Shown: positions 17,544-26,125 of the stretch, piece by piece | Numbering within the stretch: the stretch's first letter is position 1 | Layout of the letters: the number at the start of each line of letters is the position of its first letter | NCBI GenBank assembly: GCA_017550315.1 | Contig: JAFZPN010000002.1 | Span: 1-32,979 of the forward strand | From: Clostridia bacterium | Lineage (GTDB): Bacteria; Bacillota; Clostridia; Oscillospirales; CAG-272 | Direction: 5' to 3' | Length of the DNA stretch: 32,979 bases | Made by a program: the position numbers and the translations under genes | The notes under the pieces: model-generated | The model's input: the letters and a program-made list of their open reading frames with translations, nothing else | Told to the model about the DNA's origin: nothing | The model's database searches: none

Positions 17544-18602
17544 TTATACGAGCTCGACCTTGACCGGTTTGCCCGTCGCCATCGATTCGTTGCACGCCAT
17601 GGTGAACGCGAGGGACTTGAACGCGTCGGCATACGGGGAGCGGACCTTCGAGCCGTCGCCGGAGATGGCCGCTTCGATGAACGTCCGGTCGCAGAGGATG
17701 CCGGCGTCGCCTTCCTCGCGGTAGAGGATGCTGTCGCCCGTCGCCTCACCGAGCGCGCCGTCGCCCTTGATGACGAAGCCTTCCTTCTCGGGAGCCGGTT
17801 CCGCGGGCTTCTCGCCGAAGACCTCGAAGGTGCCGAGGATCTTGAGCTCCGCGCGCTTGTCCGCCGCCGAGAAGACGATCTTGGAGTCGAAGCTGTTGCC
17901 GGTCTTCGCGTAGTCGCCCGTGGAGATCGTGCCGATCGTGCCGTTCTGGAACTTCACGATGGTGACGGAGCAGTCGTCGGTGTTGTAGTCCGGGATGCCC
18001 TTCACGAAGCCGCGCGTGCCGTAGGTGCAGACCTCTTCCGGCTCGCCGAAGACGTAGCGGATGATATCGAACTGATGGATCGTCTGCTCCACGATCTGAC
18101 CGCCGGAGAGATCCTTGTCCTTCCACCAGAACACGCCGGGAACGCCGCCGATGCGGGTGCAGTCGATGAAGATGATCTCATTGTTCTTGCAGAACTCGAC
18201 GTTCGGAGGGACGAGCTTGGAATAGCGGCACTGGAAGCCGGACGCGGTGACGAGATTCTTCTCCGCGGCAGCGTCCCGGATGCGGCGCGCCAGATCGAGA
18301 TCGAGGGCGAGGGGCTTCTCAACGAAGAACGGGATGCCGCGCTTGATCGTCTCGAATTCGATCTCCCCGTGGCAGTACGGCGGGATGCAGATGAAGACCA
18401 TGTCCGGCTTCACCTCGTCGTACATTTCGAGGTAGTCGGTGTACGCCTTGCCGGAGCCCGCGCGCTCCACGAAGGATTCGGCTCTCTCCGGGATCAGGTC
18501 GCAGAAGCCCGCGAGTTCGACGATGTCCGTGAAGCCGAGGAAGTGTCCGAGGTGGTAGGTGCCGATGCCGCCGCAGCCGATGATGGCAAGTTTCTTTTTC
18601 AT
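17544..18602 (-). CDS. Gfo/Idh/MocA-family NAD(P)-dependent oxidoreductase
   Basis: The 352-residue cytoplasmic oxidoreductase has an N-terminal Rossmann fold (AIIGCGGIGTYH, 7-17), the diagnostic EKP motif with Lys96 (FFVEKPLALD) and the C-terminal alpha/beta substrate domain with GGQIVEQTIHQFD, which carries the catalytic His. Family members oxidise or reduce sugars, inositols and amino sugars. The substrate is unassigned. ATG at 18602 follows AAAGGAG. It lies 44 bp downstream of the TIM-barrel isomerase gene and is followed by a terminator, forming a two-gene operon. The pairing of this family with a xylose-isomerase-like epimerase is typical of sugar or inositol catabolism. Confidence 0.9.
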   Translation of the reverse strand: MKKKLAIIGCGGIGTYHLGHFLGFTDIVELAGFCDLIPERAESFVERAGSGKAYTDYLEMYDEVKPDMVFICIPPYCHGEIEFETIKRGIPFFVEKPLALDLDLARRIRDAAAEKNLVTASGFQCRYSKLVPPNVEFCKNNEIIFIDCTRIGGVPGVFWWKDKDLSGGQIVEQTIHQFDIIRYVFGEPEEVCTYGTRGFVKGIPDYNTDDCSVTIVKFQNGTIGTISTGDYAKTGNSFDSKIVFSAADKRAELKILGTFEVFGEKPAEPAPEKEGFVIKGDGALGEATGDSILYREEGDAGILCDRTFIEAAISGDGSKVRSPYADAFKSLAFTMACNESMATGKPVKVELV

Positions 18603-18646
18603 GTTGAATCTCCTTTTTCAGATTGACGGGGAAATCCCCGGGTGAG

Positions 18647-19477
18647 TCATGCGTAGGAAATGATTTCGCCGATCTCGCGGGCGACCTTCGCGTAGTAGTC
18701 GTCCCAGGACATATCGGGATCGGATTTGCCGACCTCGCCGGTGAGATAGCCGTCGAAGCCGCCTGCTTTCAGCGCCGGGATGATCGCCGCCCAGTTCGCG
18801 GAGCCGTGGGTGATGTCCTCCCAGGTGCCGCCGGAGTTGATCCCGCCGTGGCGCTTATAGTCCTTCACGTGGACGCATCCGATGTGCCCGGCGAGGACCT
18901 CGGCCCAATACTCCGAAACGGAGAACGCAAGCATGTTCCCGGCGTCGAAATACGCGCCGATCGACGGGGATCCGATCTCCTCGATCATGGACTTCATGTC
19001 GTAGGGCGAGAGGAAGAAGCCGTTCCAGACGTTCTCGAGCCCGACGAAGATGCCGGAGTCCTCGATCTCCCCGCGCATGGTCTTATAGAACGCGATGCTC
19101 GTCTCCCGCGCGCCTTTGAGCGTGAGCGAGCCGTTCATGCCGCCCGGGACCGTCAGGATGCCGCCCGCGCCGAGCGCTTTGGCCGCTTCGATCTGCTTCC
19201 GGATCAGCCGCCGGTAGTCCTCCCAGCGATCCGGGTGGCCGCTCATGCCGCCGGAGAGGGACGTCGAGATGCTGACGACGGGCAGGGAATACTTCTCGCT
19301 GAGCGCGCGGATCGCGGCGTAATCGGCCTCCGTCGTCTCCATCGACAGCGCGTGCGCGCCGCCGGGTCCGTCGACATTGAGCTCGATCCCGTCGAAGCCC
19401 GCGCGGGAGACGGCCTCGAACATGGTCTCAAAGTCCGCCGCTCCGTCCACGGTCCAGGCATTCAAAGATTTTTTCAT
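18647..19477 (-). CDS. Sugar phosphate isomerase/epimerase (xylose isomerase-like TIM barrel)
   Basis: This 276-residue TIM-barrel protein belongs to the AP-endonuclease-2/xylose isomerase-like family. Predicted divalent-metal ligands are Glu148 (GLENVWN), Asp178 (YFDAGN), His203 (VHVKDY) and Glu248 (TGEVG). It probably isomerises or epimerises a sugar, ketose or inositol derivative; the exact substrate is unknown. The ATG at 19477 follows GAGGAGGG. It is the first gene of a minus-strand operon with the Gfo/Idh/MocA oxidoreductase. A consensus promoter with an inverted repeat over its -35 lies upstream, which suggests repression by a nearby or distant sugar regulator (inference). Confidence 0.88.
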   Translation of the reverse strand: MKKSLNAWTVDGAADFETMFEAVSRAGFDGIELNVDGPGGAHALSMETTEADYAAIRALSEKYSLPVVSISTSLSGGMSGHPDRWEDYRRLIRKQIEAAKALGAGGILTVPGGMNGSLTLKGARETSIAFYKTMRGEIEDSGIFVGLENVWNGFFLSPYDMKSMIEEIGSPSIGAYFDAGNMLAFSVSEYWAEVLAGHIGCVHVKDYKRHGGINSGGTWEDITHGSANWAAIIPALKAGGFDGYLTGEVGKSDPDMSWDDYYAKVAREIGEIISYA

Positions 19478-19563
19478 AGGGAACCCTCCTCATGATGGGG
19501 ACAGAATCAGAATCACGATCTCGGAAAAAGAAGCCGGAGCGCGCAAGAATTTACGGATTCGAC

Positions 19564-19592
19564 TTTCATTTCCGCTGAAATCAGTATATACT
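19564..19592 (+). promoter_or_regulatory. Candidate sbcDC promoter sharing a palindromic -10
   Basis: TATACT (19587-19592) is the second half of the perfect palindrome AGTATATACT (19583-19592). Seventeen bp upstream is a poor -35, TTTCAT (19564-19569). The leader to sbcD would be about 54 nt. Confidence 0.4.
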
Positions 19593-19611
19593 ATCAGACA
19601 GGAACTGTCAA
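19583..19611 (-). promoter_or_regulatory. Promoter of the isomerase-oxidoreductase operon with an inverted repeat
   Basis: On the minus strand TTGACA (19611-19606) and TATACT (19588-19583) are separated by 17 bp. The inverted repeat GACAG-GAA-CTGTC (19597-19609) overlaps the -35 and is a candidate operator. Confidence 0.85.
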
Positions 19612-19652
19612 GAAGAAACGGCAAAAAAACAGACGATTGCGGGACGATTTTT

Positions 19653-20798
19653 ATGAAATTTCTCCATACATCCGACCTCCACATCGGCCTCCGGCTCTGC
19701 GAGGTCTCCCTGAACGGCGAGATCGAAGCCGCGCTCGACGCCATCCGCGATCTCGCGGTCCGGGAAGGCTGCGACGCGGTGATCGTCGCCGGGGACATCT
19801 ACGACCGGGCCGCCCCCTCCGCCGAGGCCGTCGCGCTCTTCGACCGGTTCGTCACCGGGCTGGCGTCAGTGGGCGTGCCGATCCTCGCGGTCTCGGGAAA
19901 CCACGACTCCGCCGAGCGCGTGGGGTATCTCTCCTCCCTCCTCGAAAAAGCCGGCGCGCACTTCTCCCCGGTTTATGACGGCGAGGTGCGTCCCGTGACC
20001 CTCATGGACGCGGACGGGCCGGTGGATTTCTGGCTCCTGCCGTTTTTCCGTCCGGTGCAGTATCGGGCGGCGGTGCCGGAATCGGAGGCGTGGAGCTGGG
20101 GAGACACGGCGGCGGAGGCAATCTCCCGCATGGCGATCGACCGGGGACGGCGGAACATCCTCGTCGCGCATCACTTTGCGGCGCCGGGCGGGTTTGACGA
20201 GACGGCGGGCGGCGTCGGACGCGTCGATCCGGCCCTTTACGCGCCGTTCGACTATACCGCCCTCGGCCATCTCCACCGCGCGCATCCGGTCGGGAGGCAG
20301 ACGGTGCGGTACAGCGGCTCGCCCGTGAAGTGCTCCTTCGACGAGGCGGAAGACATCAAATCCGTCACCCTCGTGACCATCGGCGTGGATCGCCATACGG
20401 ACATCCGCGAGATCCCGCTCCCCGTGCGGCGCGATGTGCGGCAGATGCGCGGGACCTACGAGGAGCTCGTGTCGCCCGCCTTCCGCGCGAGGGGAAATCC
20501 GGACGACTATCTCCGGGCGATCCTCACGGACGAGGAGGACATCCCGGACGCGGTGACAAAGCTGCGGGTCATTTACCCGAACCTGCTGCGGCTCTGCTAC
20601 GACAATCTCCGGACGCGGACGCTCGGGAGCCGGGAGATCGCGTGGAACGAAACCGGGGTCGACGCCCTGACGCCGGAGCAGGTGTTCGCGGAGCTCTGGG
20701 AACGCCAGCACGGCGCGCCGCCGGACGGGGAGATTCTCCGGATGGCGGAGGACTTGTTCCGGGCTGCCCGCGGATGGGAAGGAGGTGAGGACGCATGA
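19653..20798 (+). CDS. sbcD: Exonuclease SbcD (Mre11-family nuclease subunit)
   Basis: The 381-residue metallophosphoesterase is the nuclease subunit of SbcCD, which cleaves hairpins and DNA ends during repair. The metal-site motifs are complete: Asp8 and His10 (HTSDLHIG), Asp48 (GDIYDR), GNHD at 82-85, His in VAHHF and ALGHLH. The C-terminal part holds the capping/SbcC-binding region. The ATG at 19653 is where homology starts (MKFLHTSDLH); longer in-frame starts cross the divergent promoter. The ribosome site is weak (GCGGGA). It overlaps sbcC by ATGA, so the two subunits are translationally coupled. Confidence 0.96.
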   Translation: MKFLHTSDLHIGLRLCEVSLNGEIEAALDAIRDLAVREGCDAVIVAGDIYDRAAPSAEAVALFDRFVTGLASVGVPILAVSGNHDSAERVGYLSSLLEKAGAHFSPVYDGEVRPVTLMDADGPVDFWLLPFFRPVQYRAAVPESEAWSWGDTAAEAISRMAIDRGRRNILVAHHFAAPGGFDETAGGVGRVDPALYAPFDYTALGHLHRAHPVGRQTVRYSGSPVKCSFDEAEDIKSVTLVTIGVDRHTDIREIPLPVRRDVRQMRGTYEELVSPAFRARGNPDDYLRAILTDEEDIPDAVTKLRVIYPNLLRLCYDNLRTRTLGSREIAWNETGVDALTPEQVFAELWERQHGAPPDGEILRMAEDLFRAARGWEGGEDA

Positions 20799-23551
20799 GA
20801 CCGCTGACACTCACTTTACGTGCCTTCGGGCCATACCTTTCGGAGCAGACGCTCGATCTGCGCGATCTGACATCCGGCGGGCTCTATCTCATCACCGGCG
20901 ACACGGGCGCGGGAAAGACGATGCTCTTCGATGCGATGACGTTCGCTCTCTACGGGGAGCCGAGCGGGGAGAGCCGGGAGAGCGGGATGCTCCGCGCAAA
21001 AGCCGCGCCGCCGGATGCGGTGACGTCGGTTTTGTTCACGTTCGAGGACGCCGGACAGGCATGGACCGTGTACCGCGAATGGGGACGCGAACGGCAAAGA
21101 CGCGACGGGACCCTCGCCGAGGAACGCTCGCAGGAGGCGTGGATCCGGCACGCGGACGGTGTGGTCGCTGCGGTGAAGCAGAAGCCCGTGACCGCCGCCG
21201 TGACGGAGATCGTCGGGCTGAACCGCGATCAGTTCCGCCGTTCGGTGATGCTGGCGCAGGGCGAATTCCGCGCGCTGCTCTTCGCCGACACGAAGGAGCG
21301 CATCCCGATGCTGCGCGGGATCTTCGGGACACAGCTCTTCGAGTGGTTCACGAAGGAGGCCGTGGAGCGGACCCGCACGGAAAAGGCGGCGCTCGACGGG
21401 CAGAAGGTCCGGACGGAACAGCTTGCGATGGGGTACGATACAAAAGACCTGGAGACCCTTGCCCGCCTCACGGAATGGGGTACGGTCCCGGCGGAGGCGC
21501 TGAAACAGGCCCTTGACGCCGATCTCGCCGAGGCGCGGGAACAACTGACGTCGGATGAAGAGCGTCTCGCCCGGTGCACGGCGAAGCGGAAGGCGGCGGA
21601 CGAGGCAAGGATCCGCGCGGAAAGCGACAAAAAGAACGAAGAGGCCTACCGTCAGGCGCTCGAAGAACGGGACGCGGCGCAGAAAAAGCTCGCCGAAGCC
21701 GAAACCGAGGCAGCCGGCGCAGAAATTCGGCACAAACGCGCGGCGGGACTGCGGGAACGTGCGGCGGCTTTTAAAGCGTTCGGGAGCGATTACGACGAGC
21801 GGGACGCGCTGGAGGCACAGATCCGGGAGACCGAGACGAAGGAGAAGGAAGCGCTTTCGGCCCGCGATACGGCGGATCGGGAAGAGAACCGGATCCGGGA
21901 GAAGACGGCGGCGCTGCGGGAACGGCTCGCCGCGCTCGCAGAGATCATGGAAGAGGATCCCGCGCGGGAACTCGAGCGGTGCGAAGCGGAGGAAAAAGCG
22001 TGCGAGGAGCTCACGAAACGGCTTCGGCTGCGCGCTTCCGCCGAGGAGGAGATCGCGCGGCGCACGGAAGACTACATCGCGGCCGAGACGGCGTGGGACC
22101 GTGCGCGGGAGCATTCGGATGCCCTGACGCGGCGGTATTTCGACGGCATCGCGGGGATCCTCGCGGACGGCCTCCGTGACGGGGAGCCGTGCCCGGTCTG
22201 CGGATCGCGCGAGCATCCTGCCCCGGCCGTGCATGAGGACGACGTCCCGGACCGCACGAAAGCGGAAGCTGCCCGGAAGATCGCCGACATGCGGAGCGAG
22301 GACATGCGGCGGGCGGCGGAGCAGGTCTCGGCCATCCGGTCGACGGCCGCGCGGCTCGACGAGGAGATCGCCGGCATCCTCGGGGAGGAGATCGGCGCGG
22401 ATTCTCTCGCGGACCGCATCCGGGAGGAAGACAGCCGTGCGGCGATCCTGCGCCGGGAAAAGAAAGCCCTGCATGACCGCCTCGACGCGCGCCGGAAGGC
22501 AGAAAAAGAACGCGAATCCGTCGCTGGGGAGCTCGACGGACTTGCCGCGGCGGAAAAGGAGCTCGCCGAGCGGAAGACCGCGCTGATCCGGACGCTTGCC
22601 GAGCTCGGAGCAGCCCTCACGGAGCGGCGGACGCGGGCGGAGGCGCTCACGGCGAAGCTGCCGCTGAGGACCCGGGCGGATCTCGACGTGAGCGTGAAGT
22701 CCATGACCGAGCGCGCGGACGAAGAAGACGCCGCGGCGGAGAAATCCGAGCGGAACCGGGCGGATGCCGCGCTCGATTTACAGGCAAAGCAGGCCGCGGC
22801 GGACACCCTCGGCGCCCGGATCGGGGAGAGCACCGCCGGGCAGCTCGACGAGGTCACGCGCCTTGCCGAGGACTGTGCGAGAGAAGAAAAAGCCCTCGGC
22901 GCGGCGATCGCGGAGGCGCGGGAGAGACTGCGGTGGAACGAGCGGACGGCCCGGGACCTTTTCTCGGCGCGCCAGACACTCGATACGATGGAACAGCGGT
23001 ACGCGAGGCTCGCGGCGATCTCGTCGACGGCGGCCGGAACGGTGTCCGGCAAGGAAAAGCTGACGCTCGAGGCGTTCTGGCAGACGCGTCTGTTTGAGAG
23101 GATCCTGCGGCGTGCGAACATCCGGCTCATGCGCATGACGGACGGCCGGTACGAACTGCGGCGGCGCGAAGACGGCTCCCTCCAGGGCAAGAGCGGCCTC
23201 GACATCGACGTCACGGATCACTGGGACGGATCGCTGCGCCCGGTGAAATCCCTCTCGGGCGGCGAGGCGTTTACGGCGTCCCTGGCGTTGGCCCTCGCGC
23301 TCTCCGACGAGACCGAGGCGGAGGCCGGCGGAGTGAAGATCGACGCGATGTTCATCGACGAGGGCTTCGGCTCGCTCGACGAAGGTGCGCTCGGCGCGGC
23401 GGTGGAGGTCCTCGAGACGCTCAGCGGCGGCGGACGGTCCGTCGGGATCATCTCGCACGTCGCCTCCCTCCGCGAGCGCATCCCGCGGCAGATTCTCGTC
23501 GAACGCCGGGGCGGGGGAAGCCGCGCGCGGATCGGCACGGTTCCGGGGTGA
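20795..23551 (+). CDS. sbcC: Exonuclease SbcC (Rad50-like SMC ATPase subunit)
   Basis: The 918-residue SMC-type ATPase drives SbcCD. Residues 1-190 contain Walker A GDTGAGKT (35-42) and the Q-loop LAQGEFRALL. Long Glu/Arg/Ala-rich antiparallel coiled coils follow, interrupted at the tip by the zinc hook CPVC (466-469), which dimerises two complexes through Zn2+. The C-terminal lobe has the ABC signature SGGE (821-824) and Walker B with D-loop MFIDEGFGSLDE (852-863). Length is within the family range. GGAGGTGAGG precedes the ATG at 20795, which overlaps the sbcD stop. No gene follows until a new promoter at 23570. Confidence 0.96.
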   Translation: MRPLTLTLRAFGPYLSEQTLDLRDLTSGGLYLITGDTGAGKTMLFDAMTFALYGEPSGESRESGMLRAKAAPPDAVTSVLFTFEDAGQAWTVYREWGRERQRRDGTLAEERSQEAWIRHADGVVAAVKQKPVTAAVTEIVGLNRDQFRRSVMLAQGEFRALLFADTKERIPMLRGIFGTQLFEWFTKEAVERTRTEKAALDGQKVRTEQLAMGYDTKDLETLARLTEWGTVPAEALKQALDADLAEAREQLTSDEERLARCTAKRKAADEARIRAESDKKNEEAYRQALEERDAAQKKLAEAETEAAGAEIRHKRAAGLRERAAAFKAFGSDYDERDALEAQIRETETKEKEALSARDTADREENRIREKTAALRERLAALAEIMEEDPARELERCEAEEKACEELTKRLRLRASAEEEIARRTEDYIAAETAWDRAREHSDALTRRYFDGIAGILADGLRDGEPCPVCGSREHPAPAVHEDDVPDRTKAEAARKIADMRSEDMRRAAEQVSAIRSTAARLDEEIAGILGEEIGADSLADRIREEDSRAAILRREKKALHDRLDARRKAEKERESVAGELDGLAAAEKELAERKTALIRTLAELGAALTERRTRAEALTAKLPLRTRADLDVSVKSMTERADEEDAAAEKSERNRADAALDLQAKQAAADTLGARIGESTAGQLDEVTRLAEDCAREEKALGAAIAEARERLRWNERTARDLFSARQTLDTMEQRYARLAAISSTAAGTVSGKEKLTLEAFWQTRLFERILRRANIRLMRMTDGRYELRRREDGSLQGKSGLDIDVTDHWDGSLRPVKSLSGGEAFTASLALALALSDETEAEAGGVKIDAMFIDEGFGSLDEGALGAAVEVLETLSGGGRSVGIISHVASLRERIPRQILVERRGGGSRARIGTVPG

Positions 23552-23569
23552 AGGATTTCATTTCCTTCA

Positions 23570-23598
23570 TTGACTTTCCCCGGGAATTGTGCTATGAT
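23570..23598 (+). promoter_or_regulatory. Promoter of the flippase-hydrolase gene series
   Basis: TTGACT (23570-23575) and TATGAT (23593-23598) are separated by 17 bp. The start is predicted near 23605, giving a leader of about 32 nt to the CTG codon at 23637. A 7-bp inverted repeat (23549-23555 with 23563-23569) without a T-run lies just upstream over the sbcC stop. Confidence 0.85.
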
Positions 23599-23636
23599 AG
23601 GGAAAAGCACAAAAACACAGAAAAGAAGGTTTTGTT

Positions 23637-25232
23637 CTGAAAAACTCCGCTCAAACCAAGGGCTCCTTCCTCGAAGGGGCGTTCATTCTAACGGTTTCCA
23701 CCGCGTTCGTCAAGCTCGCGGGGCTGTTCTTTACCTTTCCGATCGCCGGGATCCTCGGCGACGGGGGCATGGGCGTCTTTTACAGCGCCTATGACATCTA
23801 CAACATGTTCGCTGTCCTCGCATCCGCGGGGCTTCCCGTCGCGGTCTCGCGCATGATCTCCGAGACGCTCGTCGACGACAACCACGATGAAGCCGAGCGC
23901 ATCTATCAGATCGCGGTGCGGCTCTTCACGGTGATCGGCGCGGTCATCGCCTCGTTCATGTTCGTCTTCGGCGACTGGCTGGCAGCCCGGATCGGCAACC
24001 CCGACGCGGGCCTCTCCATCCGCGTGCTCGCCGTGACGGCGTTCTGCGCGTTCGTCATGTCCGCGCTCCGCGGCTATTTCCAGGGGCATTCCATCATGAC
24101 ACACACGGCGATTTCGCAGGTCATCGAGGCGTTCGTGAAGCTCCTCCTCGGCATCGCGCTTGCCCTGGTTGTGGTCAAGGCGGGAGCGAGCGATTCCACC
24201 GCGTCCGCCGCCGCCATCACGGGCGTATCCGTCGGCGCTGGTCTGGCCGTCGTCTTCCTCCTCTTCCGCAAGCGCGGCTTTGACAAGACCGTCACCCTGA
24301 CGGGGAAGCCCGTGCGGAGCAATACCGCGATCATCAAGGAGCTCTTCCGCATCGCGATCCCGGTCTCCCTCGGCGCGTCGGTCATGAGCGTGGTCAATGT
24401 CATCGACAACTTCATCATCATGCACCTCTTGCAGGAGGGGATCAGGATCGGTCCCGCGACGCTGCCGGGTCTCAATTTCGGCTACGCGGCGGCGAAGGGG
24501 CTCAACGGCGTCTTCGGCAACGCGAAAAAGGTCTTCAACTTCCCCTCGGCCTTCATCGTCCCCTTCACCGTGAGCATCCTGCCCGTCCTGACGGCGGCGT
24601 ACACGGCGAAGGACCGCGAGGGCGTGCGGAAGAATCTGACGAACTGCTTCAAGTATTCCCTCATGCTCGCCCTGCCCGCCGGCGTGGGGATGTTTGTCCT
24701 CGCGCATCCGATCTTCAAGATCCTCTATCCCGCCGGGAACGCGGACGAAGGCGTCCCGATGCTCGCGACCTTCGGCATCGCAGTGATCTTATACGCCGTG
24801 GTGTCGATCACCGGGGCGATTTTACAGGCGTTCGGGCGGGTTAATCTGCCGCTCGTGAGCCTGACGGTCGGCGGGGTCGTGAAATGCGTGCTGACGACGG
24901 TGCTCGTGAGCGTCCCGTCCCTGAACATCAAGGGCGCGCCGATCGCCACGTGCTGCTGCTACGTCGTGATGATCGCGATGAACCTCTTCTTCCTCCGGGA
25001 ATACATGAAGGGCTGCGCGAAGCCGATCCTCGTCAACGTCCTGAAAACGACGGGCGCGGCGGTCCTGATGGGCGCGGCGGCATACTTCCTCGCCATCCCG
25101 CTGGAAAAATTCATCGGCGTGCGGATCGGGGGACTCCTCGCCATTGCGGCGGCAGGATGCGTCTATCTTGCGCTGGTCTTCCTCTTCCGCATCGTGACCG
25201 CCCGTGAACTGAAATCCATGCGGAGACGCTAA
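23637..25232 (+). CDS. MurJ/SpoVB-type lipid-linked oligosaccharide flippase (MOP superfamily), probable CTG start
   Basis: From CTG at 23637 the protein has 531 residues and about 14 hydrophobic segments. It fits the MviN/MurJ-SpoVB-Wzx group, which flips lipid-linked cell-wall or polysaccharide precursors. The N-terminus (KNSAQTKGSFLEGAFILTV) resembles SpoVB/YtgP-like starts. The frame is open from the TAG at 23598, and no ATG, GTG or TTG occurs before Met45 at 23769. Starting at Met45 would delete the first membrane helix. AGAAGGT (23624-23630) lies 7 nt before the CTG, an ideal distance. The best reading is therefore a rare CTG start, or a base error in the sequence. It leads a run of same-strand hydrolase genes. 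Confidence 0.82.
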   Translation: MKNSAQTKGSFLEGAFILTVSTAFVKLAGLFFTFPIAGILGDGGMGVFYSAYDIYNMFAVLASAGLPVAVSRMISETLVDDNHDEAERIYQIAVRLFTVIGAVIASFMFVFGDWLAARIGNPDAGLSIRVLAVTAFCAFVMSALRGYFQGHSIMTHTAISQVIEAFVKLLLGIALALVVVKAGASDSTASAAAITGVSVGAGLAVVFLLFRKRGFDKTVTLTGKPVRSNTAIIKELFRIAIPVSLGASVMSVVNVIDNFIIMHLLQEGIRIGPATLPGLNFGYAAAKGLNGVFGNAKKVFNFPSAFIVPFTVSILPVLTAAYTAKDREGVRKNLTNCFKYSLMLALPAGVGMFVLAHPIFKILYPAGNADEGVPMLATFGIAVILYAVVSITGAILQAFGRVNLPLVSLTVGGVVKCVLTTVLVSVPSLNIKGAPIATCCCYVVMIAMNLFFLREYMKGCAKPILVNVLKTTGAAVLMGAAAYFLAIPLEKFIGVRIGGLLAIAAAGCVYLALVFLFRIVTARELKSMRRR

Positions 25233-25276
25233 TCATACGATCCATCTGATAACCGAACAACCGAAAGGAGCGACCC

Positions 25277-26113
25277 ATGAAATTCGATATCCGGGAAACC
25301 GCGCGCGAGAGGATCATTCTCTGTGCCCATCGGGGCATCTTCGGGGGAAACATCCCGTGCAACACCATCGCCTCGTTTGACTTTGCCATCGCCGAAGGGG
25401 CGGACATGGTGGAGCTCGACGTGACCAAATCCGCGGACGGCGAGCTGTTCATCTTCCATCCCGGCATGGAACGCCGGCAGTTCTGCCAGGACGTGAGCAT
25501 CCCGAAGATGACGGCGGCGGAAGTCCGCGCGCTCCGGCTGTGCAACGTGGACGGCACCCGGACCGAGCTCGGCGTCAACACACTCGACGAGGTTCTCGAG
25601 CACCTGAAGGACCGCTGCTACATCAATGTGGACAAGTTCGGCGACAATCCCGCCGAGATCATCGCTTGCGTGAAGCGGCACGACATGAAGGATCAGATCA
25701 TTTTGAAATGCTCCCCGAAAAAGGAACGGCTCGACGTGGTCGAAACGTACGCGCCGGACATCCAGTTCCTGCCGGTGATCTCGAAGATCGGCGACACGCA
25801 CGAGATGCTCAAGAGCCGGAACATCAACTACATCGGGACGGAGCTCCTCTTCACGACGGAGGAGGACGACACGGCGTCCGAGGCATACCGGGAGCTCTTG
25901 CACCGCGACGGCAAGCTCTGCTGGGTCAACGCCATTGTGTACGACTACCGGGCGGTCCTCTCCGCGGGGCATTCCGACGACGCGGCGATCCTCGGGGATC
26001 CGGAGTTCGGCTGGGGCTGGTGCGCGGACCGCTTCGACATCATCCAGACCGACTGGATCGGAAGCGTGTCGCGGTATCTTGAGGGGACCGGACGCAGATA
26101 CAGAAAAGGATAA
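25277..26113 (+). CDS. Glycerophosphodiester phosphodiesterase family protein
   Basis: The 278-residue protein has the GDPD TIM-barrel catalytic pattern: CAHRGIFGGNIPCNTIASFDFAI (His-Arg and the Asn-Thr segment), GADMVELDVTKSADGELFIFHP with the Glu-x-Asp metal pair and the second catalytic His. Family members hydrolyse glycerophosphodiesters to glycerol 3-phosphate and an alcohol. No signal peptide is visible, so it is probably cytoplasmic. Later regions diverge from standard UgpQ, so the substrate may differ. ATG at 25277 follows AAAGGAG. The gap to the flippase is 44 bp without a terminator, suggesting cotranscription. Confidence 0.87.
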   Translation: MKFDIRETARERIILCAHRGIFGGNIPCNTIASFDFAIAEGADMVELDVTKSADGELFIFHPGMERRQFCQDVSIPKMTAAEVRALRLCNVDGTRTELGVNTLDEVLEHLKDRCYINVDKFGDNPAEIIACVKRHDMKDQIILKCSPKKERLDVVETYAPDIQFLPVISKIGDTHEMLKSRNINYIGTELLFTTEEDDTASEAYRELLHRDGKLCWVNAIVYDYRAVLSAGHSDDAAILGDPEFGWGWCADRFDIIQTDWIGSVSRYLEGTGRRYRKG

Positions 26114-26125
26114 GGAGTGAATATT

